Source of the DNA: Struthio camelus
Lineage: Eukaryota > Chordata > Aves > Struthioniformes > Struthionidae
Reading direction: 5' to 3'
Assembly: GCF_040807025.1 (NCBI RefSeq)
Contig: NC_090947.1
Coordinates: forward strand, 9,052,001-9,116,000
DNA length: 64,000 nucleotides
In this document: positions 14,482-26,083 of the stretch, piece after piece
Position numbering within the stretch: position 1 is the stretch's first letter
Layout: each line of letters begins with the position of its first letter
Translations under genes and position numbers: made by a program
Notes under the pieces: model-generated
The model's database searches: none
What the model was told of the DNA's origin: nothing
What the model saw: the letters and a program-made list of their open reading frames with translations, nothing else

Positions 14482-14499
14482 GGGGGGGGGGGGGGGGGG
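14482..14499. repeat. Poly-G homopolymer, 18 nt
   Basis: Eighteen consecutive G, able to form a G-quadruplex. It mirrors the 18-C run at 4443-4460. Confidence 0.9.
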
Positions 14500-15317
14500 C
14501 ACATTACCAATCTTCTTCTTCTTCCACACAGATGAGAAATATATTCCAGTCCCTCAAGTATAAAAGAACCTAATACTGACCGGCCTTGAGAAACCAGAGT
14601 CTGGCACAATATGGCTCAGATGTGGCTGGCTGAATACTGTGCTGCAAGAGAATTTCCATGCTGTGTGCCACTCTTATCACTCAAGCTTCCAGAAAAAAGC
14701 CAAAAGAGACAGCAGTGTTTTTCTCACTCACATTAATGTGCATGCTCACCGTTGCTTTGCCTGACTTATGGCCAACAGCCATATAATTTTAAAACTCTAT
14801 GAGGAAAAAGGAAAGATCACAGCTCCTTAATTGTAGGTGACCTGGACGTAAAATGCATATAGGCTTTCCACTTTCTTGGAAAGAATGGTGAAATCATTGG
14901 CATATTTAATTTACACAAGTGAACAGTCATTAGAGAGTATTTTTAGCTCACAATATACTTGGGCCAAATTTGAAATAACAATCTACTGGCAAATGGCCTC
15001 ATATTCCAGAATTGGTCCGTGAAAATATTGTGGATTGACCAGAAAATAGAGCAAGAAAAAAAAAGAACATATTCACTTTTTCCTCATTCAGTTTTTAGGC
15101 CTCTTAACTTCAATATATAACACCATTGTAAAATGAGTATTCTGTATGTAAGTGTTTCTAAAGGCAGATACTGTGACGGGACAGAGTACCGGTTTTTTGA
15201 TACTAGCTCTATTTTGATTACTCCTGTTAATGCTGTATCTGAATACTTTACAGCCAATAATGAATTTTCACATTACACACATTCACAAGGAATTCACTCC
15301 TTGTGGAGTAGGGAACT

Positions 15318-15400
15318 GCTGCTTCTCCATTTCAAGATGAGAAACTAGGCAATGGAGATTACACTAATCACACATAGCCTAGGTCCAAACCAGAAAGGGA
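15318..15400 (+). repeat. Probable MIR/L2-like repeat fragment
   Basis: The sequence 'ctccatttcaagatgagaaa' followed by 'aatcacacatagcctaggtc' resembles the tail pattern 'ccattttacagatgaggaaactgagg..gtcacacagctag' of MIR/L2-type repeats. It is highly diverged. Confidence 0.4.
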
Positions 15401-17218
15401 ACCCTGAAAACACAGACCATCCTAAAACGTGGAAGAGATTTATGGTTTTATTGATTGACCAGCAAACAGAAAACTAAACCCTGATCCAAAAAAATACCAC
15501 AGTTCCAGTAATAGTATGTGAAATGCTGAAGAAACATAAACAATATAAATGGCTTTTTGTTCAGACATTTTTTTCTCTCTTTCTCCTTTTGTAATTTCAA
15601 ATTTGTCCCATGAAAAAGGCTCTATATTTCCAAAGTATGACAGAAAGAGGTTTCTTTCAAAGGCTGATGTTTTGGCTTATCAGCATTTCTAGCCTAAAAT
15701 TAAGTTTTATCCTTGGAGAAAAACAGAACTTCTCTATTCCACCTTGTTTAACTTCCTGCTTTTTTTCTGAATGGGATAAAGAAATCTTTCTTTAAATTAT
15801 TCCCAAGGTAAAACAAGGTAAAGAGTCTGCTTGCTCTCAGATGTAAGAAAATAGTTTATGTGGTTTATTGTGGGAACATTAAAAAAATCTAATGTGATTT
15901 ACAACAGCCAATGTGAAAGAAAAGACGCTTACTTAGCTACTTTGGGAATAAATCTTGACCCCACCTTAAATTGACAGCAGAACATCCATTGACTCAACAT
16001 AACATATTTATTTTATTTGGAACTCCCTGACTCCTATAAATTACACTGCAGACAAGGAAGCTGAAGAAATATTTTATATTCAGGGTCATGTTATATTCAT
16101 CTGCATCCATTTAAAACCAGAGCAGTTTCACTGAAGTCGATGGATATAAACATTTGCGAATTTTTCAAGGGGTCAAGGCAGATTTTGGGAGCTGGAAAAT
16201 TGATAAATTCCTGAAATACATAATTAATAACTTCCCAAGCAGCTTTGAGAAAATAACCTCTCTGTTTCAGAAATACATTATTCTCTGCCTGAATAACGAG
16301 AATTAATATTTATTTTTGAGAAAATGCCTTGGAGTTCCAACTCTGATAGAAAAGTGAGGTAGGATAGAAGAGAATAGAAATCACCTATGTATTTATTAAA
16401 AATGTTTCAAGACTCTGACATCAGCATATCATATAAACTCTGCATGATTTTTGTACCATATCTAGACTTGGAAAAAAAAGCTGGTTTAAAACATGCCAAT
16501 TAAAACATTTTGCCATGACGATCAAAACATTTCTGTTCTAAGTGTGCCCATCTCATGTTACCTGACTCTGGTTAACACTCGAATCAGTCTGTCCGTTTCC
16601 TTCATAGCTGAAGGCTCTCATGTTTTAGAGCTTCCTTCAGCACGGGGAAACGGAAGCACTTTAACTAATATCCAGTGCATTTTACAGCATGTATGTACCA
16701 CAATTATGTACTTCCTTCTGTGAGCAATTTAGTAATAGCAGACTGTACCTGAGGATTTTGCAGGTTATAAAGTCTTAATCTGACTATGTCAGGCAATTTT
16801 AAATTCTGTATTACTTTTTGAAATAAATATACAACAACGGCACATAGAGCTGAGAAATTATAAGGGATTATTATTTTTGAAGCTAAAAATAATTCCATGC
16901 ACAAGATGAAGGTCAAAGAATATTCTGCAATTCATGATCAGTCATCTACAGCTGACCCTACCTACTACCTGACGTGTCTCTTTTATTTGGGCCACCTCCC
17001 TAAAAACACTAGCATAGTTTCTCCAGAGAAATGAAACGGGTTAAACCATTCTTAGCAGAAAACAGTAATAACAGTGAACATAATACTAAAACAGTTAGCA
17101 TTTTATCATGAAAAATATGTTCTCTGAAAACAGAGTGCTGTTTCAGGTTAAAAAAGGGAAAAAAATCTGGTGATTAGAGTTACGCCTTCACTTTAACTGA
17201 GAAAAGTTCTATTTTGCT

Positions 17219-17233
17219 CCACAAGAGGGCTGT
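17219..17233 (+). promoter_or_regulatory. CTCF-like binding motif
   Basis: CCACAAGAGGGCTGT matches 13 of 15 positions of the CTCF core consensus, including the AGRKGGC centre. It lies about 3 kb upstream of the ZDBF2 CpG island, in the same orientation as the motif at 5247. Binding is inferred only. Confidence 0.4.
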
Positions 17234-18587
17234 CTGGACACCTGTCAGCATAACATTTTCCCATATTCTCCTAGGTACAGCGTAGCTTTGGTCAAGTAAA
17301 GACAAAATCTCCCGCAGTGCTAGAGCCATGGCACGCAAACCTATTTCAACTGCTGCTTTAATTTGTTTGCATTTTCTTTCAGGACAAAAAAAATCCTAAA
17401 AATATGTTCAGTTAAGCTAATGGACATTTTCAAAACAATTACAGTGGTGATATGGTACAGACCTGAAATTTAATTAAGACCCTTAGTAGCCCATCGTGCT
17501 GAAAGTTTCTGTATCTCTATATTTTCTGAAACACATGTATATAGAAATATATTATTCAGCACAATTTTAGTGGCAAAAACAATTGCGTAAAAAATATATA
17601 ACTTTAAAAACATCAGCCCATGAAAACAGGAGCAGGACCTTCCATTTATGGTCACAAAAAAGGCTCAAGGAGCATTTGCTTCTAATAAGATATGCAACAC
17701 AACTCAAACTGGTAAAGTACTTTAAAAAAATCTGTTAAAAAGTAAAAGTGCCTCCAATTTACAGAATGAAAGTGAAACAGTATTTCCTGAGGAAAATTCT
17801 GGATCCATACATTTCAACCATTTAAAACCATTTAAAAGCATTCTAGTTTTTAAAGGTTTTAAGCCTCCTCCTTGGTCACTTACTCAATCATGTTTAAATT
17901 GCAACACTACTGCTAGTTTTTTGGGTTGTCTAAATGATTCTAGCAATTTTAAAACGATAATTCGTGTTTTTTTCATCTTAAGAAAGTAGTGCAGGTAACA
18001 AAAATGAAAAACACAAACAACAACCTTTAACCTAGGCATTTAACCTATTAATTACATTTGGGGATTAATCTAAGATCTCACGACATTAGGGATGTTTTTA
18101 TCGCTAACATCGCATTTGAGGTCCTTTTCAAAAAATTTTACAGTGCCTTGAGTGCAACACAGAAAGAGAAAAGCCCAGTTTTATGCCATGAGAAAAGGAG
18201 CAAAATTCCTGTAAGTTTGCCTTTTTGTAAGAAGGGATTAGCACTCTTTTTTTTAAATAAAAGATTTGTTTTTCTTTCTGGCTTGTGTTTTGTTCCAGTA
18301 CCATACAGAAGTAAACAAAAGATCATTCTTTAAAAAGAAAAAGCATACATCTTTTTAAAAAATATGAGAAAAGATGTTTATAATATAGAAAAAGAAATGG
18401 TAATAGTAATCTTCTGATGATCCACCAAAAACAGCTTAAGAAATACTCACTGAAGAAACAAACAGCTGAATTTTAAGAAGAGATTATACTTGCCTTTGAC
18501 ATGGATGAAGACTTATCTTCTTTACTTACACCTTGAAAACATTTATCATTAAATATAATTGAATTGATTATAAAGGAAGGGAAGAAA

Positions 18588-18725
18588 TACCGTACAAGAT
18601 TAGACCACTGCTCCACTTAGACTGGTACCTGATATTCAACAGTGGCTGCTACCAGAATCTTCGGAGGAAGATCCCAAAATCCCTGTAAGGGAAATTGTAC
18701 ACTTCTTAGTAATTAGAAGTTTTAC
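18588..18725 (-). repeat. Old CR1 LINE fragment (antisense)
   Basis: The + strand reads 'taccgtacaagattagaccactgctccacttagactggtacctgatattcaacagtggctgctacc', in several pieces diverged from the reptile/bird CR1 3'-tail complement 'catactgggtcagaccaaaggtccatctagcccagtatcctgtc...cagtggcc'. The CR1 is therefore on the minus strand. The strong decay indicates an old insertion. Confidence 0.6.
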
Positions 18726-20087
18726 TATTACATCATGTATTATGGAACACCCATTCTGCTATAAAGTTGGAAAGATCCTCCTTTCCTGAGCTTGACTCAG
18801 AATTCTAAGCGCTCTAAAATCTACATGTGCACTTGGGCTGTCTTGAAATTTCCTGTGCCTTTTAGAATCCAGGTTAGGTTTAGCAATTCACCTTTGTCGA
18901 CATTTGGCAAAAGCACTCTCAGCATGGCTCAAATCCCAGTCCTCAATTGCTCTGAGGCATTCAACACCGAGCTCAGATCCTCTGAAGAATTTTACCGAAA
19001 CAAAAACTAAAAAAAAAAGTTAAGCTTTTAGGATTAGAATGTATGAAGAATATATACAATGAAAACAAATTAGGCCAGAGTTTCCTGTCAGCTAGTTTTA
19101 CCAACCTTCATTTTCACTGTTACATTCTGTCTTTGCAATCGGAATACAACCCTGGGAAGATATCCAAGATTCCTTTAATTAAAAATATCTACTGTTCTCC
19201 ATTGTCAGAGGTTGCTTTTTCTTAATGTTTTTTGTAGATATAATCTTAATATATATTTGGCTAATGGGGTGGAAAAGCATAGCAAATCAAAGCAAAAGTA
19301 GAAGGCAAAGCAGTGAAAGGTTTATGGGAATGGGCTAAATTAGTATAGATGTCAGGGAAGACAAAAAGCTTGGAGGCACAGATCAGGGGAGACAGGAATT
19401 TTTAAAAGAGGAAAACAAGTTTGTCAGTCCCACTTCAGCGTTCATGCACTAATGTGCAGAGTAGGTCTGCTGTTCCTAAAGAAGAGGCTGAGAGGAAGGG
19501 ATGTTTCTCAATATCTTATCTAAGCAGGAGTCAAGGTGCAACCTCACAAATACATAGTCTAAAAAAAAAAAAATCAAGAAATACCTGACAACACAAGCTT
19601 AAATTCTGCTATCTTTGACTGATAGTCCACAAGGTAGAATAGTCCATTCTGCCCTTGCCAGACTATTCAGAAATATTCCAAGGACGGGTTACATCACATT
19701 GGAAGACAGACTCTAAAGCCTTCTCTTGCTAAGGAGCACTTCTGTTTTTCATGAGCCATCCTGCAAAAGAAATACCAGTATTGAGCTACACTGAAAAAAA
19801 CAAAAACCCTACCGAGTTTACTTTGCTTCAACAAATTACAAAGGGCTAGCTAGGCCACAGTAACCCACTATAAATCCAGCACAAAAGTAAACTATTTTAG
19901 CCTAAGATAACTTATGTCAAGTTGCATTTGCCATAAATGAAGTGCATGCACGTTTAAACGATACAGCTCGGCTGGTGCACAATGATTTGGGCATGTGTCT
20001 GAGCTTTCACATACTTAAACCTTTCCCACAGAAATATCGCAGCTGCAGAACTTTTGTGACTCCTTCTTACAAATCCACGCTCCTCAC

Positions 20088-20545
20088 CCTAAGGGGGGAG
20101 GAGGGAGGCCGAGAGCCACGGCCGGGGCTGAGGCGCAGCCCCCTCAGGCACGACGAGCCGCGCCCGCCGCCTTCCCGCCCTCCGCGACGCTCCGCCCACA
20201 GCACCGCTCCCTCCTCCCTCCCCTCCCCTCCCCTCCGGCCGCGCCGCGGCCGACCCGGAGCAGGAAGCAGAGGACGGCGTGCCCTGACCCCCGCGCGGCA
20301 CGGAAGAGCTCCGGGGGAAGTGATGGAGGTGAGACGGCGCTGGGGAAGGGAGCCGGGCGGCCGTGCCCCGGCGGCGGCGGCGGCGGCGGCAGCGCACGGC
20401 CGTCACGGCGTGGGGGGAGGGGGGTGAACGGCGCTCGCGCCGCAGGAACCGTTAGGACCGTTAGGGCGCGCGCCGCCCCCCCACCCCGACCCCGCCCGCC
20501 CTGCGCGCGCGCGCGCGGGCAGGGGCGGGGCCTCCGCGGCGGTTA
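20088..20545 (+). promoter_or_regulatory. ZDBF2: CpG island, presumed ZDBF2 promoter
   Basis: An abrupt GC- and CpG-rich block is set in AT-rich flanks. It contains a (GGC)n run at about 20370-20390, a (GC)n tract near 20503-20517 and an Sp1-type box GGGGCGGGGCC at 20523-20532. There is no TATA box at an obvious position, as is usual for CpG-island promoters. It is the only such island 5' of the ZDBF2 coding exons on the same strand, so assignment as the ZDBF2 promoter is likely. The long GC-rich open frames across it on both strands are compositional artefacts. Confidence 0.75.
20323..20328 (+). CDS. ZDBF2: Candidate first coding codons of ZDBF2 (end of exon 1)
   Basis: In the CpG island an ATG in good context (G at -3, G at +4) is followed by GAG and then the strong splice donor GAG|GTGAGA (GT at 20329-20330). 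Spliced directly to the exon whose acceptor ends at 24807, it would read ATG-GAG-ATG-TTT-GAC in frame and add Met-Glu before the next start. Whether the two exons are joined directly, and whether this ATG or the one at 24808 is used, cannot be decided without transcript data. Exon 1 would otherwise be 5' UTR. The 5' limit of the exon is unknown. Confidence 0.3.
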
Positions 20546-20711
20546 GCGATTTTTGGAGGAGCAGTTGTGATTGTCTTTTTTGTTGTTTTAAGTCCCTTTT
20601 TAATTATAACTTGCCACCTGCAGTAGGCGAGTAGTGTTGCCTGCAGTTTCTTTGACGCCTTCGACACATTTTCATATATATTATCAAAATGAACCACTGA
20701 TTTTTTTTATA

Positions 20712-20712
20712 T

Positions 20713-20747
<35 letters not shown>

Positions 20748-20757
20748 CATATATATG
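20712..20757. repeat. Microsatellite (AC)n(AT)n
   Basis: About ten AC units pass directly into AT units interrupted by a single C. It lies just downstream of the CpG island and is likely length-polymorphic. Confidence 0.9.
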
Positions 20758-22248
20758 TACCTGTTGGTTGCCTCTTCACGGGTTTCTCTTCTGTTCCTGT
20801 TAAACGTGCTTGTCCGAGGCGTGTTCAGGCTCTGGCTGCTGCGCCTCCAGTAATTCAGTAAAACCAGAAAGAAGCATCAGTGTCTAAATACAAGCAAGAG
20901 ACTGCTAAAGTAGCCCTTGGTTAGAAGTTAACCAAATCAAGACATTTCTGCGTACGGCCTGTTGTTTCTGTGTTTATCACAATTCACAGGACCTTTTCAG
21001 TGGTAAAATGTTTCAGCTGAAGCTCACACAGGTATAATTTACTTTGAACTGTGTTAATCTTTAATGCAACAGCTAAAGCTATGTCAGGTTGGAAATACCT
21101 TAGTAAAGCAAAAGTTGTCCATGCGAAGCCTGCAGATCTAAAAAATGCTTTGTCAGTGTATGGAAATAGCTTCGGCTAAGTAAGAGTTGCAGTTAGACCG
21201 TCTGGGTTTTGGCAGCATAAATAGGGCATCTAGGCAGGAGGGTCCCCTTACGTTACAAGAGTGTGATTTGAGCATAACATCAGATGGTAAGCTGTATGGA
21301 TTTTTTTTTTTTGTCTTTGTTCTATACATTAGTGCCCTCCTAAAACACTGAGCTAAAGAAATTTTCTAAGAAATTTTCTCTCATGTGTCAGCTGCGTCGA
21401 GAAGAATCTCTGGCAAAGATCTTCTCAGAAACGGTAATACTGCTCTGTCAGTTAATAAGTGAAAAGGCAGGCTTTCACAAGTTTTACCTGGGCCCTCCCG
21501 AGTGAGAACGTCTGCTCCATGGAGTCTCCTTGAACTGCGAAACGTTGGAGAGGAGATCTGGCCTGCGCTAACTCAGCGAGGTTATTTTAACGGTCCGGTC
21601 CTGTGCTGTTTAAGGTTGCTCAGCTGGTAGCTCAATCTCAAGGTGCACGAGTCTTTGTGTAGCCTGCATAACTGTATGTGTGGATGAATAAGCCCTCAGC
21701 AGAGCACCACCATTGAAATTATTCCTCGAAATGAGAAAGCAATAAGCCAGTGAAGCAGTTATCCTCTTACGTTTTCCAACTGACACTGCCTGGTATATAT
21801 GAAATTAAACATTTTTACCAATAATGTATGGTAATCCAATTCTGGGGCAAATTAGAGCAGTGGGATCAGGATGAATGGTTGTGGTGCCTCCTGCTGACCG
21901 TGGAATGAGTGTCCGTCTTTGCTGTTCCTCATCTTTCCTGGAACTGGAAAGAATTGGATAGCCTCCTCTGTGCTCACCACAGTCTTCCTACACTCTGCAG
22001 TTGCAGCTGTGTCTTAGGAATATACGTAGAGTAAAATCTTAGCAGTTCAGGCAAGTAGACTTCAAGCATGTGGAAACAAGTTTGGGTTAAGCATCATTCA
22101 TGAAAGACAGTCTTGTGGGTTTTTTTCTTCGCTTTCCCAGTGAAATCCCAGATGGATATAGGACACCCAACAGGATGACTGAGGTATCAAGAAGGCCTTT
22201 CTCTGTTGTCTTATGAGTAGGTTTTGCCCGTGTTCAGGATCAGATTGA

Positions 22249-22360
22249 TTATCAGGAAGAAATTTTCCCTGGCTCAGATTTTCATGGCCCCGGGGGATTT
22301 TTCTATATCTTTCTGAAGTTTCAGATATTGTTTGCCTCCAAGGACCATCTCAACTAATGA
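22249..22360 (+). repeat. Possible CR1-type LINE fragment
   Basis: The pieces 'tcaggaagaaattttccc', 'ctcagattttcatggcccc' and 'gggggatttttctatatctttctg' resemble the 3' region of reptile/bird CR1 ('caggaatttcccccaggtcagattgg..gggggtttttcgccttcctctg'). The copy is badly decayed, so the family is uncertain. Confidence 0.4.
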
Positions 22361-22400
22361 CTGACTTACTATCGCAAGAGCTGCGGACGCTGATCTCTTT

Positions 22401-22426
22401 TGCTGTCTGTGTCATCACAGACAGCA
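22401..22426. repeat. Perfect hairpin, 11-bp stem and 4-nt loop
   Basis: TGCTGTCTGTG and its exact complement flank a TCAT loop. It lies in ZDBF2 intron 1. Confidence 0.85.
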
Positions 22427-23344
22427 TCATCTTTACTGAAATCCATGATGCCGTAGTCAATTTATTATTTTTTTTCAATATAAAATAACAATGCTGAAGT
22501 GCTCCATTTTGTTGTAGTTACGCAATATCTGTCCAGCCTGTGCTGGATTTAGACTCTATTTTGATTGCCTTTTTTTTTTTTTTTTTAGATGCTCTTGAAG
22601 GTCAAAAGCACAATAACAAGTGTACATACAATTAGATTAGACTCCTGCTGTGAACTGTTATTTGGAAGAGGTTTTATCTCCCAACCATACGTAGGAACAC
22701 AGTCCTCCCAGCCACTTACGTAAAGAACCTAAGATTGGTGCGGTGAACATTCCTAATATGGAAAACTTAGGAGAGGTACTTAAGATAGTCGGGAAGGACA
22801 AAGTTTCTAGGTGCAGGTAGTTGGTTTTTTTTGTTTTTTTTTTTTAAGATGGATTCATGCAATGTGGGAAGGAGAGTGATTCTCTTTTTTCTGTTTTGTT
22901 CTATCCCTCTCCTTCCCCCTCACTCCAGCCCCTAGGTTGAGCTGGTAGGATATTTCTGACCATAAAACTTGCCTTATACCATGACTGCTATAGCAGCCCT
23001 ACTGTTTTATATTGAACAGTGTATAGTAGAGGAAAGAGTACAACCGTTTTTAAAAAAATCACATGCAGTCTAGTGAGACTAATGGTATAGGCCTCATATA
23101 GGAGTGTAGTGTCTTTTCCATATATGAGAATGGGAAAGCAGAAAGGAGAGAATGATTCCTATAAAAACAGTTTATAAAAAACAAAGAGTAGAAGTCCTTT
23201 ATTTGAAACCTTAAGTTTGTTATTTTACAAGTACATATATGTCTGGTAAGCCAAGAGCAGGTCTAGGAATTGATAAGTCCTGAGTTTTGAGGTTGCATGT
23301 GATGCTTTCGCTATGATGCTAGTGGCAATGACTGCAGAAATTAT

Positions 23345-23437
23345 TGTGACCATGTCTCTCTTTCTCTGTTTGCAATGTGGAAATGATACTACTTCACAGA
23401 GTATGTAATGATTAATTTATAAAATGCTTTGAACATC
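23345..23437 (+). repeat. Probable MIR-like SINE fragment
   Basis: 'tgcaatgtggaaatgatact' followed by 'acttcacagagtatgtaatg' and 'aaaatgctttgaaca' follows the MIR core order (tgtaaaatgggaataat, acctcacagggttgt, aaagcgctttgaac). Confidence 0.5.
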
Positions 23438-24807
23438 CAGTGTGCCGTGAAAGTTCCAGTTAATGTTTTATTGCAATATCCAACTAGTTTACATAACAAA
23501 AGCAAAAGGAAACATTGTTTTTCAGAGCAAGTTCATAAGTTATGCTTGAAACACATGCATTTCCATTTCTTTAGTATTGGGGAATTTGTCTTCTGTTATT
23601 GCAGAGATAGAATTAATTTTATGAGTACTAGCATCCAAAACCACAACAATATTTAATAAATAAGGGACTATGAGGAACAAAGGAGAAAGAAGGTTATTTC
23701 AGGAGGAATGGTTAGCATATAGGAAGGAAACACTGTCAAAACAACTTCTGTAATGGAAAAGAAAAATGCACAGTGGACTTCAAAAATAAATTTATTGATT
23801 TTATTGACTGACTTGTTTGCAGAATCATACAGAAAAAATGACATGCTTTAGGGTGTGGGAAATGTGCATTATTAATTATATTTTAGAAGGCTCTTTAACT
23901 TCATTGTTGCCAGATGGGATGAGAAAAGATAAGTGTCCTGTGCTGCAAATGGCCTCCTGTTCGACATCAACTGTTCACTAGCCTGGAATCAGCTTTGGTG
24001 GAAGAAGAAGGTTGATACACCAAGGTCTGTACTAGAAAGTTGACTTTATGTTTGTATTCTGTAAGGTAAAGGACTGTGTAAAACTTGGAAGCCTTTTGCG
24101 TTTAGATGCCCTGAAACACATGGTTGCATGTTGTTGCAGTGCTACTTTAATTAAAAACTGTGGGGTTCATTGTTGATTTGCAGATCTTTTGAACAAAAAC
24201 AATTGCTTTTCCAGCCTGGATGACTGTTTTGTTTGGACGTTTTCTTGTTTGTTTTTTATTAACATATCTTTCGTCTATATTGTAAATGTAACTGAAGAAG
24301 TCATCATTAAATGAATTTGACAAAGTTATTGCTTAATAACCTAACAGTCTAAGCTGTATTCATAAGCAAAGTATTTGACTTTGCTAATTAGATCAGAAAC
24401 TGTCCCATTGTCCTGTCAAAGCTAACATGCAGCTGCAAAATTGCCCTCAGAGAGAGGCTTCTGTTCCATTTTGCTTCCCTGGCAAATGGATTGGATAAAA
24501 TAGTTTGTGTGTGAGCCAACACTGGCAGTTTTTCAGTTGCCAACGCTGGCAGTCATTGACAGTTTGCAGTCGCTCAGAAGTTGTTTGATGGGTAGTTGGA
24601 GCATCGTTAAATAGAATATGAGAGTACACTAGCAAAGCAGGAGTTGCTTTTTACAGTGCAGATGCATTTAAGTTAAGTGTTGATCTATAGCTGGAACGAT
24701 ACTGTGCTTGCTTCCGAAGAGCTTGGGCATGCTGAAATTGAGGATGAGGTAAAGCTGTATTGTGCTTTTTATTTTTTGTTTTCAGTTGTTATGTTTTTGA
24801 CTTGCAG

Positions 24808-24859
24808 ATGTTTGACAGAGTCAAGCCATCTGATGAAGCTTCTGCTTCTTCCACACAAG
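24808..24859 (+). CDS. ZDBF2: ZDBF2 coding exon A (N-terminus)
   Basis: The acceptor 'ttgacttgcag' is followed immediately by ATG and 17 codons starting MFDRVKPSDE, ending at a CAAG|GTAACT donor with one base left over (phase 1). The phase matches the next exon exactly. This exon and the next place the start upstream of the mammalian one: from memory, human ZDBF2 begins at the residue corresponding to Val51 here. The ATG lies at the very first base of the exon, so its Kozak context depends on which upstream exon is joined. Alternative starts are the ATG at 20323 and the in-frame ATG in exon B (residue 19, purine at -3 and G at +4). The exon is called by splice signals and frame continuity, not by homology. 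Confidence 0.6.
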
Positions 24860-26083
24860 GTAACTTAAAGCAGATATTATTGTTATTTTTGTTCTCTTTT
24901 TTCACGGTAATAATTAACATCAGAAGTATTAGTTCACCTTGTAGTTTCAATTGCATAATTTGATTTCCTAAATTTCAGCATGGAATTTCAGCATTGATTT
25001 CATAAATTTCAGATGGAAGAAGTGACTTCTGAATCGTCCACATCGTTTCCATACAGATGCAATTTTCTTGTCATGCAGTAAGCTGTTAAAGATATGCTGC
25101 ATTTCTGTCTCAGTGATCATGGGTGTAACAGTCTAAATGTAGGTTGCCTAATCTTGATCGCAGGCAAGTCAATAGAAAAGTTCCCGCTCACCTCCACCAA
25201 GAAAGGGTAAAGCTTATTTTATGAAGCTCAGAGCAGGTTTTTGAGGACAAAAGCATTTCTGTAAATGTTTTCTTGAACTTAACCAAATTTGTTATCTTCC
25301 TTTAAAATACTAATTATCACAAGTGCAATGTAAGGGAAGTAACCAGTTGCAGTTAAAGGTCTTGATTTCTTCCGTTTGACTTTCTGTATTCCTGCTATAG
25401 GAATGGACAGACATGGTGTAGAAGGCTCTCTACAGCAGGAGAGTAATAGCAGGTGAGTTAGATGATGATCTAACTGGCATGCAACTTACTGTTTACACAA
25501 AGTAAACCAGGAAGGATGTATTTTTTTAACCTTGTCTGTAGTCTTGTGTAATTGATACACTTGATCTACATTGTATCACTGTTATAATGCTCACATATTA
25601 GTAGAAACTGTGGAGAAGGGGCACTGTAGTGCCTAAAAGCTAATATCAGTGGATGTCAGAATTTCTTGGTCTTCAGTCTATTTTTTATTTCCAAATACTA
25701 AAAAATGCAAGGATGAAAAAATGACTCTGCTTCTTTCTAGAGACACAGTTATTGTGAGATTGTGGCTCACCCAAATTAGAATTTGTGTTCAGCTGTGCCT
25801 TCAATCCCTGTTATCCTTCGCTCTGCTTTAAAAGAGAAATGTTTTCTTTAGTGACTTTTGTTTCGGAATACCTTAAAAATACGTAATGTCACTTGCCATT
25901 ATGATTTTGAAATCGAAATCTTAATGGTGCAAGTTTGTTCCAACTCTGTAGTATAACATAGATATTCAGAATTTTCATGTTAGGCACTTGAGCTCGCAAC
26001 CCAACAGTTCTCTCTCTTTTTCTTTTTATTTATTTTTATTTTTTTTACTGAAATGTCTTAGTAATATTAACTTTTTCCTTCAG
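24860..26083 (+). other. ZDBF2: ZDBF2 introns A-B and B-C
   Basis: Two short introns (24860-25400 and 25453-26083) interrupt the 5' coding exons. Apart from splice signals and a T-rich tract before the second acceptor (about 26010-26050), I see nothing functional. Confidence 0.7.
25401..25452 (+). CDS. ZDBF2: ZDBF2 coding exon B
   Basis: This 52-nt exon lies between the acceptor 'cctgctatag' and the donor AGCAG|GTGAGT. It enters in phase 1 and leaves in phase 2, encoding residues 18-34 (GMDRHGVEGSLQQESNS) plus part of Ser35. It carries an in-frame ATG in strong context at residue 19 that could serve as the start if exon A is skipped or untranslated. No domain is recognised, and the peptide is polar and probably disordered. 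Excellent donor consensus and perfect phase agreement with both neighbours support it. Confidence 0.65.

Larger units (their letters stand above)
8001..20087. other. Non-coding region upstream of ZDBF2, right part
   Basis: No supported gene is visible. It contains decayed repeat remnants (MIR-like near 8735-8810, L2/MIR-like near 15318-15400, antisense CR1-like at 18588-18725), a perfect 33-bp palindrome at 12606-12638, a 19-T run at 14315-14333, an 18-G run at 14482-14499, and a CTCF-like motif at 17219-17233. All short open frames look like chance. The tract ends where GC content rises sharply into the ZDBF2 CpG island. Confidence 0.6.
20331..24807 (+). other. ZDBF2: ZDBF2 first intron and possible untranslated exons
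   Basis: The interval between the CpG-island donor and the first clear coding exon has no long open frame. It holds an (AC)n(AT)n microsatellite at 20712-20757, a CR1-like fragment near 22249-22360, an 11-bp perfect hairpin at 22401-22426, a 17-T run at 22570-22586 and an MIR-like fragment at 23345-23437. Extra 5' UTR exons may be present but I cannot define them. Confidence 0.5.

Noticed and set aside
1..20087. GPR1 (CMKLR2) coding exon expected by synteny
   Set aside because: A receptor gene would show a single frame of about 350 codons with seven hydrophobic segments. No frame here exceeds about 130 codons.
19942..20427. 161-codon plus-strand open frame through the ZDBF2 CpG island
   Set aside because: It crosses the presumed promoter and runs past a strong splice donor. 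Only the short ATG-GAG before the donor is considered as possible coding.
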